Shown here: positions 54,101 through 64,000 of the stretch, piece after piece | How the letters are laid out: each line of letters begins with the position of its first letter | Position numbering within the stretch: position 1 is the stretch's first letter | Source of the DNA: Actinoalloteichus caeruleus DSM 43889 | Lineage (GTDB): Bacteria > Actinomycetota > Actinomycetes > Mycobacteriales > Pseudonocardiaceae | Direction: 5' to 3' | DNA length: 64,000 nucleotides | Assembly (NCBI RefSeq): GCF_000429185.2 | Contig: NZ_AUBJ02000001.1 | Span: forward strand, 1,054,001-1,118,000 | Notes under the pieces: model-generated | Told to the model about the DNA's origin: nothing | Seen by the model: only the letters and a program-made list of their open reading frames with translations | Databases searched by the model: none | Position numbers and translations under genes: made by a program

Positions 54101-57100
54101 GAACGCCCCTGGCGGTCGAGGACATGCTGGCCTGGCGGGCGGCCGCGGTCGACCGGGTGCGCTCGCTGGCGCCCAGGCGCGTCCTGGAGATCGGTGTCGG
54201 GAACGGCCTGCTGCTCTCCCAACTCGCCTCCGCGTGCGAGAGCTACTGGGGCACCGACTTCTCCGCATCGGCCGTGGCGGACCTCCAGCGCCGGGTGGCT
54301 GGCGACCCGGATCTGGCCGACGTGGTGCGACTCCTCGTCCGGGACGCCACCGACGGCACGGACCTCCCCCCGGCGTACTTCGACGTCGTGGTGATCAACT
54401 CGGTGGCGCAGTACTTCCCGCACGCCCAGTACCTGGTCGATGTCCTCAACACCGCTCTCGGTCTGCTGGCCCCGGGCGGGTCCGTCCTCCTCGGTGACGT
54501 CCGGGATCTCCGGCTGCTGCGTGCCCTCCAGACCGGGGTGGCACTCCACGAGGCGGCGGAGGACGCCACCGCGGGCGAGGTGCGGGCCGCGGTGGAGCGG
54601 CGGGTGGCGGCGGAGGAGGAACTCCTCGTGGCTCCTGGCTTCTTCACCGAGTTCGCTCGGACCTCGCCCAGGATCACCGGGGTCGACATCCGCCTGAAGC
54701 GCGGCCGGTTCGACAACGAACTGTCCCGCTACCGCTACGAGGTCCTGTTGAGCACGGGGCCGGTGACCGAGGTCGAGGACCTTCCCCGTCTGGAGTGGGA
54801 GGCCGTCACCGACCTCACCGCCGTCCTGGACACGCACCAGCACGGCGTGGTCGTCCTGGGAGCGCCCAACCGCCGAGTCCTCGGTGAGCTCGACGCGCTG
54901 CGGGAACTGAGGTCGGGTTCCGGTGTCCGGCGCGCCGCTCGAGCAACGCGGGTACGGAACACCGGGGTCGACCCAGAGGACCTGCACCAGATGGCGGCGG
55001 ACCGAGGGATGCGTGCGGTGACGACCTGGTCGGCCGATCGGCTGGACAGCCTCGACGTGGCCTTCCTGCCCCTCGGTGGTCCGGAACCCGTCGCCCTGTA
55101 CGCCCTGGCCGGGGCCGGGGCGACCACGGCCGAACCGATCACGACGCACACCAACAGCCCCGCGCGTACCCGCCGGCTCAAGGAGCTCAACGACGTCCTG
55201 CGCACCAGGTTGCGGTCCTGGCTACCCGACTACATGGTGCCCGCCGCCTTCGTGGTGCTCGACGAGCTTCCGTTGACCACGAACGGGAAGCTCGACCGGC
55301 TGGCCCTACCCCGGCCCGACTTCGGTCTGCTGGCCACCGGGCGCGAGCCCAGCACCGAGGCCGAGCGTGTGTTGTGCCGCCTGTTCGCCGAGGTGCTCGA
55401 CATCCCTCGAGTAGGTGTGGATGACGACTTCTTCGCGTTGGGTGGCCATTCCCTGCTGGCGACCCGACTCGTCAGCCGTGTCCGCGCGGTCACCGGACGG
55501 GAGGTGCCGATCCGCCGGATCTTCGAACGCGGCACCCCCGCCGCGCTGGCGGAACACGTCGACGACGGTGCACCCGCCCGGCCGCCGCTCCGCCCCCTCG
55601 ACCGGGGGGAGGTCGTACCGCTGTCATTCGCGCAGCGCAGGTTGTGGTTCCTCTACCGGCTCGAAGGGCCTTCCCCCACCTACACGATGCCGATGGCGCT
55701 GCGCCTGAGCGGGCCGCTGGACCCGGAGGCGCTGCGAGCCGCGATCGAGGACCTCGCCGCACGGCACGAGACGCTGCGCACGGTCTTCCCGGAGGCCGAC
55801 GGCGAAGCGAGGCAACACGTCCTCCCGACCAGTTCGACGAACATCCCGTGGCGGGTCCAGGAGGTGGAGGAGACCGACCTGGACCGTGTCCTGACCGAGG
55901 CCGCGCGTGTCCCGTTCGACCTCGCCTGCGAACCACCGCTCCGCGCGGCCCTCTACCTGCTGGGACCGGACGAGGCGGTCCTGTTGGTGCTGCTGCACCA
56001 CATCGCCGGAGACGGTTGGTCCCTGGGGCCGCTGTCCGCCGACGTCGTCGCGGCCTACTCGGCCCGGCGGCAGGGGCGGTCCCCGGACTGGGACCCACTT
56101 CCCGTGCAGTACTCCGACTACACGTTGTGGCAGCGGGAGCTGCTCGGGGACGAGGACGACCCGTCAAGCCGGTTCGCCGAGCAGGTCGCGTACTGGACGG
56201 CCCAGTTGGCTGGGATACCCGACCAGCTGGACCTGCCCACCGACCGTCCGCGACCGGCCACCGCCTCCTACCGGGGCGACCACCTGGCATTCGTCCTCGA
56301 CGCCGAGCTGCACCGAGGACTGGCCGCGCTCGCCCAGCGGGCCGGGGCGACGGTGTTCATGGTCCTCCAAGCGGCGTTGGCGACGCTGTTCACCCGGCTC
56401 GGCGCCGGTCACGACATCCCGCTGGGCAGCGGTATCGCCGGACGCACCGACGAGGCGCTGGACGACCTCGTCGGGTTCTTCGTCAACACGCTGGTGCTGC
56501 GCACCGACACCAGCGGCGACCCCACCTTCGCCATGCTGCTCGACCGTGTCCGGGAGACGGCGCTGGCCGCCTACGCGCACCAGGACGTGCCCTTCGAGCA
56601 CCTGGTGGAGGTTCTCAACCCGCGGCGGACGACGGCGCACCACCCGCTGTTCCAGGTCGCCCTCACCCTGCAGAACGCACCCGCCGCCCGTTTCGGGTTG
56701 CCGGACCTCGACGTGCGCCCGCACCTGGCGGCCACTGGAACCGCCAGGTACGACCTGCTGTTCTCCCTGACCGAAGGCCACGACGATGCGGGGGTACCGC
56801 GCGGTCTCGGCGGGGTGGTGGAGTTCGCCACCGACCTGTTCGAGACGGAGACCGTCCAGCTGCTGGTGCGCCGGTGGGAGCGGGTGTTGCGGGCGGTGGT
56901 GACCGATCCCGGGCTTCCGATCGGGGCGGTGGAGATCCTGACCCCCGACGAGCACCGTGCGGTGGTGGCACTGGGCGAGGGCGCTCCGCTGTCGCCCAGT
57001 CCCCCGCTGGTCACGGACCTCCTCGCCGACCAGGCGTGTCGGACCCCGGAGGCGACCGCCGTGGTCGGCGACGGGGTCGGGATGAGCTACGGCGAGCTGG

Positions 57101-60100
57101 ACGCGCGGGCTTCGCGGCTGGCCCGGGTGCTGGCCGGCCACGGCGCCGGCCCGGAAAGGGTGGTCGCGGTCCTGCTGCCCCGCTCGGCGGAGCTGCTGGT
57201 CACGCTGCTGGCCGTCCTCCGCACGGGTGCCGCCTACCTGCCGTTGAACCCGTCCGACCCCGAGGAGCGGCGGAGGGAGACGATGGTCGACGCGGGTGTG
57301 GTGGCCCTGGTCGGCCAGGATCCTCCCACGGCGGGGGACGCGCCGTGGCTGGTCATCGACCTCGACGACATCACGTGGGCAGAGGGCGGGGGTGAGCGGC
57401 ACCGCCAGGAGATCCGCGCCGACCAGGCGGCATATGTGATCACCACGTCGGGGTCGACGGGGACACCCAAGGGCGTCGTCGTCGAACACCGCAACCTGGC
57501 CGCGCAACTCGACTGGCTCCGGAGGGCGCATCCGGTCGGACCCGGTGACGTGGTCCTGCAGCGCACGTCACCCGCGTTCGACGCCTCCGTCTGGGAGATG
57601 TGGCTGCCCCTGGTCTCGGGAGCCGCCGTGTGCGTCGCCACGGACGAGGACGTGCACGACCCGCGGCGCCTCGTGGCACTGATGGCGCGACACCGGGTGA
57701 CCGTCGCGCAGTTCGTCCCCTCGCTGCTCGCCGCGCTACCCGCCCCGACCGAAGGGCACAGCCTGACCCGACTCCACTCGGGCGGGGAGCCGCTACCGGC
57801 GGCGTTGGCGAAGGCGACCAGCACGGCCTGGAACTGTCGCGTCGTCAACTTCTACGGCCCGACGGAGACGACGGTCCAGGTCGCCTCCGCCGACGCGACC
57901 GGAGCGGCGCGGGGGAACATCGTGCCGATCGGTGGGCCCGTGGATGGCACCACCCTGATCGTGCTGGACGATCGGCTGCGGCCGGTGCCCCCCGGAGTCC
58001 CCGGTGAGTTGTACGTCGGGGGAGCGCAGGTCTCCCGGGGATACCTGGGCAGACCGGCGCTGACGGCCTCCCGCTTCGTCGCGGGCCCGGACGGGTCCAG
58101 GGTCTACCGGACCGGAGACCTCGTCCGATGGAACCCGGACGGCGAACTGGACTTCCTGGGCAGGACCGACGCGCAGGTCAAGATTCGAGGGCACCGGGTC
58201 GAGCCCGGCGAGGCGGAAGCCGTGCTGACCGCGCACCCCCACGTCTCCCGAGCGGTGGTCGTCGCCCGGGAGGACATCACCGGAGAGCGCAACCTGGTCG
58301 GATACCTGGTCATCGACACCTCCAGGGATCAGGAACGGGGTGCGCCCGAAGGGGCGGACGCCGAGGTCGAGCAGATCGCCGAGTGGCGAACGGTGCACGA
58401 CTCCGTCTCCTCGGGCTCCGACGCGAAAACGTTCGGGGAGGACTTCGTCGGCTGGACCAGTTCCTACTCCGGCCGGCCCATCCCGCTCGCCGAGATGCGG
58501 GAGTGGCGGGCCTCGGCCGTCGAACGAATCCGGCAGGAGCACCCCCGCCGGGTGTTGGAAGTAGGTGTGGGGACCGGGCTGCTGCTCTCCCAGTTGGCCG
58601 GTGGCTGCGAGGCGTACTGGGGCACCGACCTGTCCGCTCCCGTCGTGGACCGGCTGCGCGCGCACGTCGAGGCCGCTGGTCTCGGCGACCGCGTGGTGCT
58701 GCGCCGGCAGGCCGCCGACGAGTTCGACGGACTGCCGCACGGGTTCTTCGACACGGTCGTCCTGAACTCGGTGGTGCAGTACTTCCCGAGCGGGGCCTAC
58801 CTGACCAGGGTGCTCGACGGGCTGCTCGACCTCCTCGCCCCCGGGGGCAGGGTCATCGTGGGAGACGTCCGCAACCTGGACACGTACGGGGAACTGGCCG
58901 GGGCGGTGTTCCGGCACCGCACCGGTCGGCCGCCTGTCGCCGGCGAGTTGGACCGCGCCCAGCTCCTGGAGAAGGAACTGCTGGTCTCGCCGGCCTTCTT
59001 CGCTGACTTCACCGACAGGGTCGGAGGTCTGGACATCCGGTTGAAGCGGGGCACGCACCACAACGAACTCACCCGTCACCGCTACGAGGTCGTCCTGCAC
59101 AAGGAACCGGTGCGGACCCTCGACCTGACCGGTGCTCCGGAGCTGCGGTGGGGCGGGCAGGTGCGGAGCGTGCAGGACCTACCGACCGCCCTGGACGGAC
59201 CGTTGCGCATCAGTGGCATCCCCAACGCCCGTCTGGCCGAGGAGTTCGGAACCGGCACCACCACCGCCGTGGACCCCGAGGACCTGGTCGGCCGAGGCGG
59301 CGAGCTCGGGTTCCTCGTCCTACCCACCTGGTCGGCCGCCGGCCCGAACCTGTTCGACGTCGTGCTGTCCCCCACCTCCCTCGACGCCACGGCCGTCACC
59401 GGTCTCCTCCGCCCGGCCAGCGACGGGGCTCCGCTGGTCAACGACCCGGCGGCGGGACGCCGAGTACCCACCGTGCTGGCCTCGGCTCAGGCCGCCCTCG
59501 AGCAGCGCCTACCCGCGCCCAGCGTGCCAGCCGCGCTGGTCCCCCTCCGGGAGATCCCGCTGACGGCCAACGGCAAGCTCGATCTCGCGGCGCTTCCCGC
59601 TCCCTCGGTCGCGGCGAGCGGTGGGCGTCGGGGTGGATTCCGCACACCGGACCAGGAGGTGCTGTGCGGCCTGTTCGCCGAGGTACTCGCCGTTCCCGTG
59701 GTCGGTGTCGATGACGACTTCTTCGCGATGGGCGGGCACTCGCTGCTGGCGACCAGGCTGATCAGCCGGGTTCGGTCCACTCTCGGCGTGGAGCTGCCCA
59801 TCCGTCTGTTGTTCGACGCTCCCACACCCGCGGGCCTGGCTCGCGCGCTCGACGCTACCCGGGTGACCCGCCCGCCGCTGGTGCCGGCGGAACGCCCGGA
59901 CTCGGTGCCGCTGTCGTTCGCCCAACGCCGGCTGTGGTTCCTGCACAAGCTCGAGGGGCCGTCCGGGACCTACGCGGTGCCGATCGCCCTCCGCTTCCAC
60001 GGTGAGCTCGACGCCGACGCCCTCCACGCCGCGGTCCGGGACCTCCTGGTCCGGCACGAGTCGCTGCGCACGGTGTTCCCCGACACCGAGGACGGGGCGA

Positions 60101-63100
60101 GGCAGTTGATCCTCGACCCGGCTGCGACCGCGACCGACTGGGAGTTCCGCACGGCGACCGAGGAGGAACTGGCGGCGGCGATCGCGGAGGAGGTCGACAG
60201 GGGCTTCGAACTCGAACACCAGGTTCCCCTCCGTGCCCGGCTGTTCCGCCTGGGCGCCGAGGACCACGTCCTGCTGTTGGTGACCCACCACATCGCCGGC
60301 GACGGCTGGTCGACGGGCAGGTTGGTTGCCGACCTGGGCACGGCCTATGGTGCGCGGCGCGCCGGGTCGCCCCCCGCCTGGCGCCCCCTCCCGGTGCAGT
60401 ACGCGGACTACGCGCTGTGGCAACGGGACCTCCTGGGTGAGGAGTCCGATCCCGGCAGTCTGGTGAGCGGACAGCTGCGGTACTGGACGGACCGGCTGGC
60501 CGGCCTGCCCGCGCTGCTCGACCTGCCCACGGACCGGCCCAGGCCCGCCGTCGCGTCGTATCGGGGAGCGACCTTCGAGTCGACCTTCGGCTCCGACGTC
60601 CACGCCGGTGTGGTGGCGTTGGCCCGCGCCTCGGGGGCCACGGTCTTCATGGTGATGCAGGCCGCGCTGTCCGCGTTGCTCAGCAAGCTCGGGGCGGGTC
60701 ACGACATCCCGATCGGCAGCCCGGTAGCCGGCCGCACGGACGAGGCGCTCGACGAGCTCGTCGGGTTCTTCGTGAACACCCTGGTGTTGCGAACGGACAC
60801 CAGCGGGGATCCGACGTTCACCGAACTGGTCGACCAGGTACGCACGCGCGGCCTGGAGGCCTACGCCCACCAGGACCTGCCGTTCGAGTACCTCGTCGAG
60901 GCGCTCAATCCCGTCCGCTCCCCCGCTCACCACCCGCTGTTCCAGGTCATGCTCGCCCTGCAGAACACCCCCGCGTCCAACGTCACCCTGGCCGGGGTCG
61001 ATGTCAGCGCGCATCCCGTGGGCACGGGCGGTTCCCGGGTCGACCTCTCGGTCCACCTCTCGGAGTCGCACGACGCGTCAGGGAATCCCGGGGGCATCGC
61101 GGTGCTCGTCGAGTACGCCACGGACCTCTTCGACCGCGACACGGTGCGGGAGTTGGTGGGGCAGTGGGACAGGCTGTTGCGCGCCGTGCTCACCGATCCC
61201 GATGCCAGGTTGAGTCGTGCGCGCATCGTGGACCTTGTGGCGGACGCGACGGACCCGGTGTCACCCCTCCCGCAGGTGGTGCCACCGGTGGGGCTGCTCG
61301 CCCGTTTGGAGGACCAGGTACGTCGCGCACCACGGGCGCGTGCCGTGGTGTGCGGCGACCAACACCTGTCCTATCACCAGCTCGACCGTGCGGCGAACCG
61401 GCTCGCGCACTGGTTGCGGATTCGCGGCGCCGCACCCGAGTCCCTGGTCGCCGTGCTGCTACCACGCTCGGTGGACCTGGTGGTGGCCCTGCTGGCGGTG
61501 CTGAAGGTTGGCGCCGCGTACCTGCCGCTGGATCCACGTCAACCAGCGCTCCGGCTGGAACAGGTACTCCGTGGCGCACGGCCCGTGGTGACGTTGGACG
61601 AGGCGGAGCTGCGGGCGGCGGATCTCGACCGGATGCCCGAGACCCGCCCGGCGGTCGAGGTGCACACCGACACCCTGGCCTACGTGATCCACACCTCCGG
61701 GTCGACGGGCCAACCGAAGGGCGTCCAGGTCACGCGGGGCGCCCTGGACACCTTCCTCACCGCGATGGACGGTGTCGCCCGGTTGTCGCCGGCGGACCGG
61801 GTGCTGGCGGTCACCACGGTCGGGTTCGACATCTCCGCCCTGGAACTGTTCCTCCCCCTGGCCAACGGCGCGCGGGTGGTGATGGTCCCCGACGTCGAGG
61901 CTGGCGACCCCGCCGCTGTCGGGCGGCTGATCGCCCAGGGCGGTGTCACGGTCGTGCAGGCGACTCCCACCCTGTTGTCCGAGCTGCTCATCGACGGTAC
62001 GGCGGACCTGACCGAGGTGCGTGTCCTGGCTGGCGGGGAGGCGTTACCCGCCGGGCTGGCGGGTGACCTGGCTGGCCGGGCCTCGTCGCTGACGAACGTC
62101 TACGGCCCGACCGAGGCCACGATCTGGGCCACCTCCGCTCTCGTGGAGGAACCGGTGGAGGCGGCGCCGCCGATCGGGGCGCCGTTGGCGGGCACCGGTG
62201 CCCGCGTCCTGGACGACCGGCTGAGCCCGGTCCCGTCCCGGGTGGCCGGTGAGCTCTACCTCAGCGGTCCCCAGGTGGCGCGGGGGTATCTGGGTCGCCC
62301 GGGACTGACCGCCGAACGGTTCGTGGCCGACCCGTTCGGCCCGCCCGGCGGCCGCATGTACCGCACGGGTGATCTGGTCCGACGAAACGCCGGTGGTGCC
62401 CTGGAGTTCCTCGGGCGTGTCGACGAGCAGGTCAAACTCCGTGGGTTCCGCGTTGAACCGGCCGAGGTCGAGACCGTCCTCACGGCGCACCCGGCGGTGG
62501 AACGGGCGGTCGTGGTCGTCCGCACTGACGACCGGGGCGACCGGCGGTTGGTCGCCTACGTGGTGACCCACCTGGATGCGACGCCGTCCGCCCTGCGTGG
62601 GTGGCTCGCCGAGCGGCTGCCCGACTACCTCGTCCCGTCCGCCGTGGTGCTCCTGCCGGCGCTGCCCACGACGCCCAACGGCAAGGTCGACCGTTCGTCG
62701 CTGCCGGCTCCCGAGGTGACGGCGACGGTGGGCAGGCCTCCCTCGACCCCGCACGAGGAGGTGCTCAGCTCGCTGTTCGCCGAGGTGCTCGGTGTGCCGG
62801 TGGTGCCGGTCGACCGTGGCTTCTTCGAACTGGGTGGGCACTCGCTGCTGGCCACGCGGCTCGTCAACCGGGTGCGGGCGGTGCTCGGACGGGAGCTTCC
62901 GGTGCGCGCGGTGTTCGAGGCGCCGTCCGTGGCCGCGCTGGCGCACCGGCTGGGGGTGGGCGACAAGCGGGAAGCGATGGACGTGCTCCTGCCGTTGCGG
63001 CCCACCGGTGACCGACCGCCGTTGTTCTGCGTGCACCCGGCGTCGGGTATGAGCTGGCCCTACGCGGCGCTGCTCCCCCACCTCGACTCCGCCATCCCGG

Positions 63101-63789
63101 TCTACGGACTCCAGGCACCAGGGATGACCGGTCGTCGTCACGAGTCGGCCGAGGAACTCGCCAGGGAGTACGTGGACCGGATCCGCGAGGTGCAGCCGCA
63201 CGGCCCGTACCACGTGCTGGGCTGGTCCTTCGGCGGGCAGCTCGCGCAGATCATGGCGAGCGAGCTGGCCAGGCGCGGTGAGGGCACCGCGCTCCTCGTC
63301 CTGTTGGACGCCTACCCGCCCGATCCAGCCGACACGGGGAAGCCGGACCGGGTGGTCTCCGAGGAGCACCTGGACCTGATGTACCGGGGGATGCTCGAAC
63401 TGTTCGACATCGAGCATCCCGGCGGCCCGCTGACCCACGAGAACGTGGTGACCGCGTTGCGGGAGCACAACACGGCGCTCGCCGGCCTCGACGAGAGCGA
63501 GGTGCGGGCGCTGGTGGAGAACACCCTGCACCACAGCCGGCTCGGCGTCGAGGCTCGACACGAGGTGGTGGCGTGCGACGCGCTGGTCATCACCGCGTCG
63601 GACGCGGAGGGCCCGTCGGCCAACGCCACGGCCTGGAAGTCCTTCGTGGAGGGAGAACTCCGCGTCTTCCCGGTCGCCGCTCCGCACACCGGACTGATGC
63701 GTCCGGACTCCCTGGCCGAGATCGGTCCCATCCTGGCGGCCGAGATCGACCGGTGCCACCGCACGAACGACCCGTCACGAGGAGAGTGA
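48046..63789 (+). CDS. non-ribosomal peptide synthetase NRPS2, four modules plus thioesterase
   Basis: A 5247-aa NRPS that adds residues 8-11 and releases the product. Domain order: C-A-T, C-A-MT-T, C-A-MT-T, C-A-T-TE. Carrier serines are Ser991, 2469, 3899 and 4933. The protein begins directly at C-domain core motif C1 ([11 protein letters not shown] from residue 3), with no N-terminal docking segment. The thioesterase (about 4975-5247) has the catalytic Ser5061 in GWSFGG and His5214 in APHTGLM, and probably cyclises the undecapeptide. GTG start overlaps the NRPS1 stop (GTGA). A TTA leucine codon is at residue 4667. PanD follows six bases after the stop, in the same operon. Confidence 0.97.
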   Translation: MIPLSYAQRRLWFLDRLEGPSAGYNMPLALRLSGHIAPDALRAALCDVVDRHEALRTVFPEVDGEPRQRILPPGTIPSWATRRVEPTELVAAAEEAGRHHFDLADEIPIRATLFEVGEDEHLLLLLVHHIAADGWSLGPLTGDLLTAYQARLRGRAPELPALPVQYADYTLWQRELLGDEDDPGSVYSEQVRYWVDRLAGAPAVLELPTDRPRPATATHQGATLSFALDATLHHGLATLARESGATVFMVLQASMAALLTRLGAGTDIVLGAPIAGRTDDALRELVGFFVNTLVLRTDTSGDPSFRELVGQVRARAVEAFEHQDVPFEQLVEVLNPVRSMAHHPVFQVTLALQNLPVTSAELPGVDITAAPLSTATARVDLAINLAETTDDAGRPAGLTGSVEFATDLFDEAGVRGVLTRWRRLLDALLTDPDLSIADPVLLDQAELAEIRAVNETTDDRRGTVSDMVAERAERDPSAPALVRGATTLSYGELERDANRLARWLVGRGVGPETVVGVLLPRSVESVVVTLALLRAGAAHLPLDPRHPSPRIRYVLEDARPALVLSDAASAGDLADDPRVVLLDDDQVAEERRRCPDGPPPATAVAANAAYVIYTSGSTGAPKGVVVTGGGLASLARTQAERFGVGVGSRLLQAVSPGFDVAFGDVCTALAAGATLVLPDADQVAGEELAEVLTAQRISHVQLPVSTVETVPVDAVPPGMTLVMGGETASADLVARWSRGRRVHNAYGPTETTVCATTGEPDGGWPVPIGTPIANMRAHVLDHRLRAVPPGVTGELYLAGDGVARGYLGRPGLTGQRFVPEPAGPPGSRMYRTGDLARRLPGGGLRFVGRADDQVKIRGFRVEPAETETLLAGLPGVLRAAVVVRRDRPADPRLVAYVTGAVNPDELRRLAAERVPDHLVPADVVVLDSLPLGPTGKLDQSALPAPVRVAGGGARRPPSTPQEEVLSGLFGEVLGVDGVGVDDDFFALGGHSLLATRLASRVRSVTGVELPIRALFASPTPAALARHLLAGGAARPRLLATERPDPVPLSFAQRRLWFLTKLEGPSSTYNSPLALTLRGEVDREALSRAWADVIGRHESLRTVFPDRDGEPYQRILTAEEAQIPLTAVEVRGEELNDAVHEVLGYPFDLVSEPPLRAWLFTVGPSGEERAFEHVLVVVMHHIAGDGSSLAPLLRDLDTAYRARRRGAAPGWAPLPAQYADYALWQRTLLGEVADEGSLAARQLRYWRETLDGAPAQLDLPVDRPRPATASYRGGAVTVPLDAEVHRALRTVAADHQSTLFMVLHAAFSALLTRLGAGTDIPLGTPLAGRTDDAVDDLVGFFVNTLVLRVDTSGDPTFSELLGRVRTADLDAYAHQDLPFEYLVEALNPTRSLGGNALFQVMFALQNVEAPVMRLGDLDASLYGLEARTSKFDLFVTVMDGSVTGKGTPDQEGLVVLLEYAADLFDADTVRRIGEWYSRFLRVVADAPSTRVGAVEFLSLDERDGLVLGRNPHTDPVAGHEPWPHEHVERQAARTPNAVAVIAEGRTTTYRYLNERANRLARLLVARGVGADDVVALALPRSADMVAAMLAVMKAGGTYLPLDLSHPVDRLSFLVEDASPVVVVTTEEGLRGLPSSARGTQPVVLGAEETERELAARPATNLSGQDRAAAIDARHAVYIIYTSGSTGKPKGVLITYGGFANFLTGFGERFRLGARDRVVAAATVAFDIVAVDVHLPLMHGACVVIATTDAARNPVALSELLADSGATTFQATPSLYRTMLANAPDGLRGVRLLVGGEALSADLARRMREVGREVVNLYGPTETTVWSTLGPVASFDRPPQVGTQIPGVRMYVLDPALRLVPPGVVGELYIAGAGLGRGYLGRRGLTAERFVADPFSGPGARMYRTSDLVRWLPGGGLEFVGRADDQVKVRGFRVELGEIEAALTSQPGVREATALVRAHGDDHKLVGYVVPDHEWSAGRDEVEEGRQVQSWQQLYDALYQDQIADGAFWEGFAVWRSSYDGTPLAVEDMLAWRAAAVDRVRSLAPRRVLEIGVGNGLLLSQLASACESYWGTDFSASAVADLQRRVAGDPDLADVVRLLVRDATDGTDLPPAYFDVVVINSVAQYFPHAQYLVDVLNTALGLLAPGGSVLLGDVRDLRLLRALQTGVALHEAAEDATAGEVRAAVERRVAAEEELLVAPGFFTEFARTSPRITGVDIRLKRGRFDNELSRYRYEVLLSTGPVTEVEDLPRLEWEAVTDLTAVLDTHQHGVVVLGAPNRRVLGELDALRELRSGSGVRRAARATRVRNTGVDPEDLHQMAADRGMRAVTTWSADRLDSLDVAFLPLGGPEPVALYALAGAGATTAEPITTHTNSPARTRRLKELNDVLRTRLRSWLPDYMVPAAFVVLDELPLTTNGKLDRLALPRPDFGLLATGREPSTEAERVLCRLFAEVLDIPRVGVDDDFFALGGHSLLATRLVSRVRAVTGREVPIRRIFERGTPAALAEHVDDGAPARPPLRPLDRGEVVPLSFAQRRLWFLYRLEGPSPTYTMPMALRLSGPLDPEALRAAIEDLAARHETLRTVFPEADGEARQHVLPTSSTNIPWRVQEVEETDLDRVLTEAARVPFDLACEPPLRAALYLLGPDEAVLLVLLHHIAGDGWSLGPLSADVVAAYSARRQGRSPDWDPLPVQYSDYTLWQRELLGDEDDPSSRFAEQVAYWTAQLAGIPDQLDLPTDRPRPATASYRGDHLAFVLDAELHRGLAALAQRAGATVFMVLQAALATLFTRLGAGHDIPLGSGIAGRTDEALDDLVGFFVNTLVLRTDTSGDPTFAMLLDRVRETALAAYAHQDVPFEHLVEVLNPRRTTAHHPLFQVALTLQNAPAARFGLPDLDVRPHLAATGTARYDLLFSLTEGHDDAGVPRGLGGVVEFATDLFETETVQLLVRRWERVLRAVVTDPGLPIGAVEILTPDEHRAVVALGEGAPLSPSPPLVTDLLADQACRTPEATAVVGDGVGMSYGELDARASRLARVLAGHGAGPERVVAVLLPRSAELLVTLLAVLRTGAAYLPLNPSDPEERRRETMVDAGVVALVGQDPPTAGDAPWLVIDLDDITWAEGGGERHRQEIRADQAAYVITTSGSTGTPKGVVVEHRNLAAQLDWLRRAHPVGPGDVVLQRTSPAFDASVWEMWLPLVSGAAVCVATDEDVHDPRRLVALMARHRVTVAQFVPSLLAALPAPTEGHSLTRLHSGGEPLPAALAKATSTAWNCRVVNFYGPTETTVQVASADATGAARGNIVPIGGPVDGTTLIVLDDRLRPVPPGVPGELYVGGAQVSRGYLGRPALTASRFVAGPDGSRVYRTGDLVRWNPDGELDFLGRTDAQVKIRGHRVEPGEAEAVLTAHPHVSRAVVVAREDITGERNLVGYLVIDTSRDQERGAPEGADAEVEQIAEWRTVHDSVSSGSDAKTFGEDFVGWTSSYSGRPIPLAEMREWRASAVERIRQEHPRRVLEVGVGTGLLLSQLAGGCEAYWGTDLSAPVVDRLRAHVEAAGLGDRVVLRRQAADEFDGLPHGFFDTVVLNSVVQYFPSGAYLTRVLDGLLDLLAPGGRVIVGDVRNLDTYGELAGAVFRHRTGRPPVAGELDRAQLLEKELLVSPAFFADFTDRVGGLDIRLKRGTHHNELTRHRYEVVLHKEPVRTLDLTGAPELRWGGQVRSVQDLPTALDGPLRISGIPNARLAEEFGTGTTTAVDPEDLVGRGGELGFLVLPTWSAAGPNLFDVVLSPTSLDATAVTGLLRPASDGAPLVNDPAAGRRVPTVLASAQAALEQRLPAPSVPAALVPLREIPLTANGKLDLAALPAPSVAASGGRRGGFRTPDQEVLCGLFAEVLAVPVVGVDDDFFAMGGHSLLATRLISRVRSTLGVELPIRLLFDAPTPAGLARALDATRVTRPPLVPAERPDSVPLSFAQRRLWFLHKLEGPSGTYAVPIALRFHGELDADALHAAVRDLLVRHESLRTVFPDTEDGARQLILDPAATATDWEFRTATEEELAAAIAEEVDRGFELEHQVPLRARLFRLGAEDHVLLLVTHHIAGDGWSTGRLVADLGTAYGARRAGSPPAWRPLPVQYADYALWQRDLLGEESDPGSLVSGQLRYWTDRLAGLPALLDLPTDRPRPAVASYRGATFESTFGSDVHAGVVALARASGATVFMVMQAALSALLSKLGAGHDIPIGSPVAGRTDEALDELVGFFVNTLVLRTDTSGDPTFTELVDQVRTRGLEAYAHQDLPFEYLVEALNPVRSPAHHPLFQVMLALQNTPASNVTLAGVDVSAHPVGTGGSRVDLSVHLSESHDASGNPGGIAVLVEYATDLFDRDTVRELVGQWDRLLRAVLTDPDARLSRARIVDLVADATDPVSPLPQVVPPVGLLARLEDQVRRAPRARAVVCGDQHLSYHQLDRAANRLAHWLRIRGAAPESLVAVLLPRSVDLVVALLAVLKVGAAYLPLDPRQPALRLEQVLRGARPVVTLDEAELRAADLDRMPETRPAVEVHTDTLAYVIHTSGSTGQPKGVQVTRGALDTFLTAMDGVARLSPADRVLAVTTVGFDISALELFLPLANGARVVMVPDVEAGDPAAVGRLIAQGGVTVVQATPTLLSELLIDGTADLTEVRVLAGGEALPAGLAGDLAGRASSLTNVYGPTEATIWATSALVEEPVEAAPPIGAPLAGTGARVLDDRLSPVPSRVAGELYLSGPQVARGYLGRPGLTAERFVADPFGPPGGRMYRTGDLVRRNAGGALEFLGRVDEQVKLRGFRVEPAEVETVLTAHPAVERAVVVVRTDDRGDRRLVAYVVTHLDATPSALRGWLAERLPDYLVPSAVVLLPALPTTPNGKVDRSSLPAPEVTATVGRPPSTPHEEVLSSLFAEVLGVPVVPVDRGFFELGGHSLLATRLVNRVRAVLGRELPVRAVFEAPSVAALAHRLGVGDKREAMDVLLPLRPTGDRPPLFCVHPASGMSWPYAALLPHLDSAIPVYGLQAPGMTGRRHESAEELAREYVDRIREVQPHGPYHVLGWSFGGQLAQIMASELARRGEGTALLVLLDAYPPDPADTGKPDRVVSEEHLDLMYRGMLELFDIEHPGGPLTHENVVTALREHNTALAGLDESEVRALVENTLHHSRLGVEARHEVVACDALVITASDAEGPSANATAWKSFVEGELRVFPVAAPHTGLMRPDSLAEIGPILAAEIDRCHRTNDPSRGE
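51169..55602 (+). other. NRPS2 module 9: C-A-nMT-T, predicted sarcosine (N-methyl-glycine)
   Basis: Code DIVQLGLVWK, close to the bacterial glycine code DILQLGLIWK. The C domain has HHIAGDGSS (His1179). The A7 motif is YRTSDL (from Tyr1901) instead of YRTGDL. The MT (from about 2006) is the most divergent of the seven, opening [14 protein letters not shown] rather than [12 protein letters not shown], with [11 protein letters not shown] and [10 protein letters not shown]. Carrier Ser2469. Confidence 0.85.
55603..59892 (+). other. NRPS2 module 10: C-A-nMT-T, substrate unassigned
   Basis: Code DAWQHGFVQK; the frame resembles polar-residue domains (FVPSLL, SGGEPLP as in Gln/Ser types), with Gln278 recalling glutamine pockets, but His299 and Gln331 are unusual. 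MT from about 3463 ([25 protein letters not shown]). Carrier Ser3899. Confidence 0.75.
59893..62985 (+). other. NRPS2 module 11: C-A-T, predicted glycine
   Basis: Code DILQLGVIWK, a glycine signature. No MT. Carrier Ser4933 in ELGGHSLL. A glycine at the C-terminus would ease cyclisation. Confidence 0.85.
62986..63789 (+). other. type I thioesterase domain of NRPS2
   Basis: Alpha/beta-hydrolase release domain beginning [20 protein letters not shown], with nucleophile Ser5061 (GWSFGG), a LLDAYPPD strand and His5214 in the HTG motif. It may catalyse head-to-tail closure (the N-terminal residue is N-methylated) or lactone formation with N-Me-Thr4. Confidence 0.9.
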
Positions 63790-63795
63790 GGTCCG

Positions 63796-64000
63796 ATGGA
63801 CCTGGAGATGCTGCAGGCCAAGATCCACCGTGCGACCGTGACGCGAGCGGATCTGCACTACGTGGGTTCGCTGACGCTCGACGCCGACCTCATCGCCGCG
63901 GCTGGCATCCTGCCGGGGCAGAAGGTGGACGTCGTCGACATCGACAACGGCGCGCGGTTGTCGACCTACGTCATCGAGGGTCCCGCGGGTAGCGGTACCG
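63796..64000 (+). CDS. panD: aspartate 1-decarboxylase PanD, N-terminal part (cut by window edge)
   Basis: The first 68 codons of the pyruvoyl-dependent enzyme that makes beta-alanine from aspartate. The self-cleavage site Gly24-Ser25 is present in YVGSLTLD; Lys9, Arg54, Thr57 and Tyr58, known active-site residues of PanD, are all in their standard positions. The ATG is six bases after the NRPS2 stop, and GGAGAG overlapping that stop serves as ribosome site, so it belongs to the NRPS operon. It could supply beta-alanine for pantothenate, hence for the phosphopantetheine arms of eleven carriers, or as a building block. Confidence 0.95.
   Translation, partial: MDLEMLQAKIHRATVTRADLHYVGSLTLDADLIAAAGILPGQKVDVVDIDNGARLSTYVIEGPAGSGT

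Noticed and set aside
20489-63789. The synthetase as a bacterial relative of cyclosporin synthetase
   Set aside because: Only the methylation ring pattern and one sarcosine agree; most predicted residues differ (for example two N-Me-Phe and an N-Me-Thr), and the pocket codes are of bacterial type.

Overview
This is a window from a high-GC actinobacterium: start and stop contexts are GC-rich, GTG starts are common, PadR and MmyB-type regulators are present, and the second half is a giant non-ribosomal peptide synthetase (NRPS) locus. The genus cannot be fixed from the sequence alone.

The left part (1-19.4 kb) is a loose set of housekeeping and accessory genes. In order these are the N-terminus of carB (minus strand, cut by the window edge); metB-like cystathionine gamma-synthase; an Atu4866-domain protein; a PadR repressor divergent from a class C beta-lactamase-like serine hydrolase across a 35-bp operator palindrome; an O-methyltransferase; a three-gene ParA / Rho-N(SAP)-like / RAMA-CBS-HEPN operon that looks like an undescribed DNA-sensing or defence cassette; a divergent MmyB-type regulator and short-chain dehydrogenase pair; a GH35 beta-galactosidase; and a fold-type I aminotransferase. 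Long gene-poor gaps (0.5-1.1 kb) separate most of these units.

The right part (19.57-64 kb) is one transcription unit on the plus strand: a MbtH-like protein, NRPS1 (9186 aa, seven modules), NRPS2 (5247 aa, four modules plus thioesterase) and panD (cut by the right edge). The order of domains is C*-A-MT-T / C-A-T / C-A-T / C-A-MT-T / C-A-MT-T / C-A-MT-T / C-A-MT-T // C-A-T / C-A-MT-T / C-A-MT-T / C-A-T-TE. This predicts an undecapeptide with seven N-methyl amide sites and no epimerisation domains. Binding-pocket codes read by eye give N-Me-Thr (module 4), N-Me-Phe (6 and 7), sarcosine (9) and Gly (11); modules 1, 2, 3, 5, 8 and 10 are unassigned. When written as a ring, the methylation pattern is the same as that of cyclosporin, shifted by rotation, although the residues mostly differ.

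The two NRPS genes overlap by GTGA and the break falls inside what is otherwise a standard carrier-to-condensation linker, so the pair looks like a recently split single gene. The methyltransferase domains of modules 5 and 6 share 356 identical bases, a sign of recent gene conversion. Three TTA codons in the NRPS genes could tie expression to a bldA-type tRNA. No pathway-specific transporter or regulator is visible in the window; these may lie downstream of panD.
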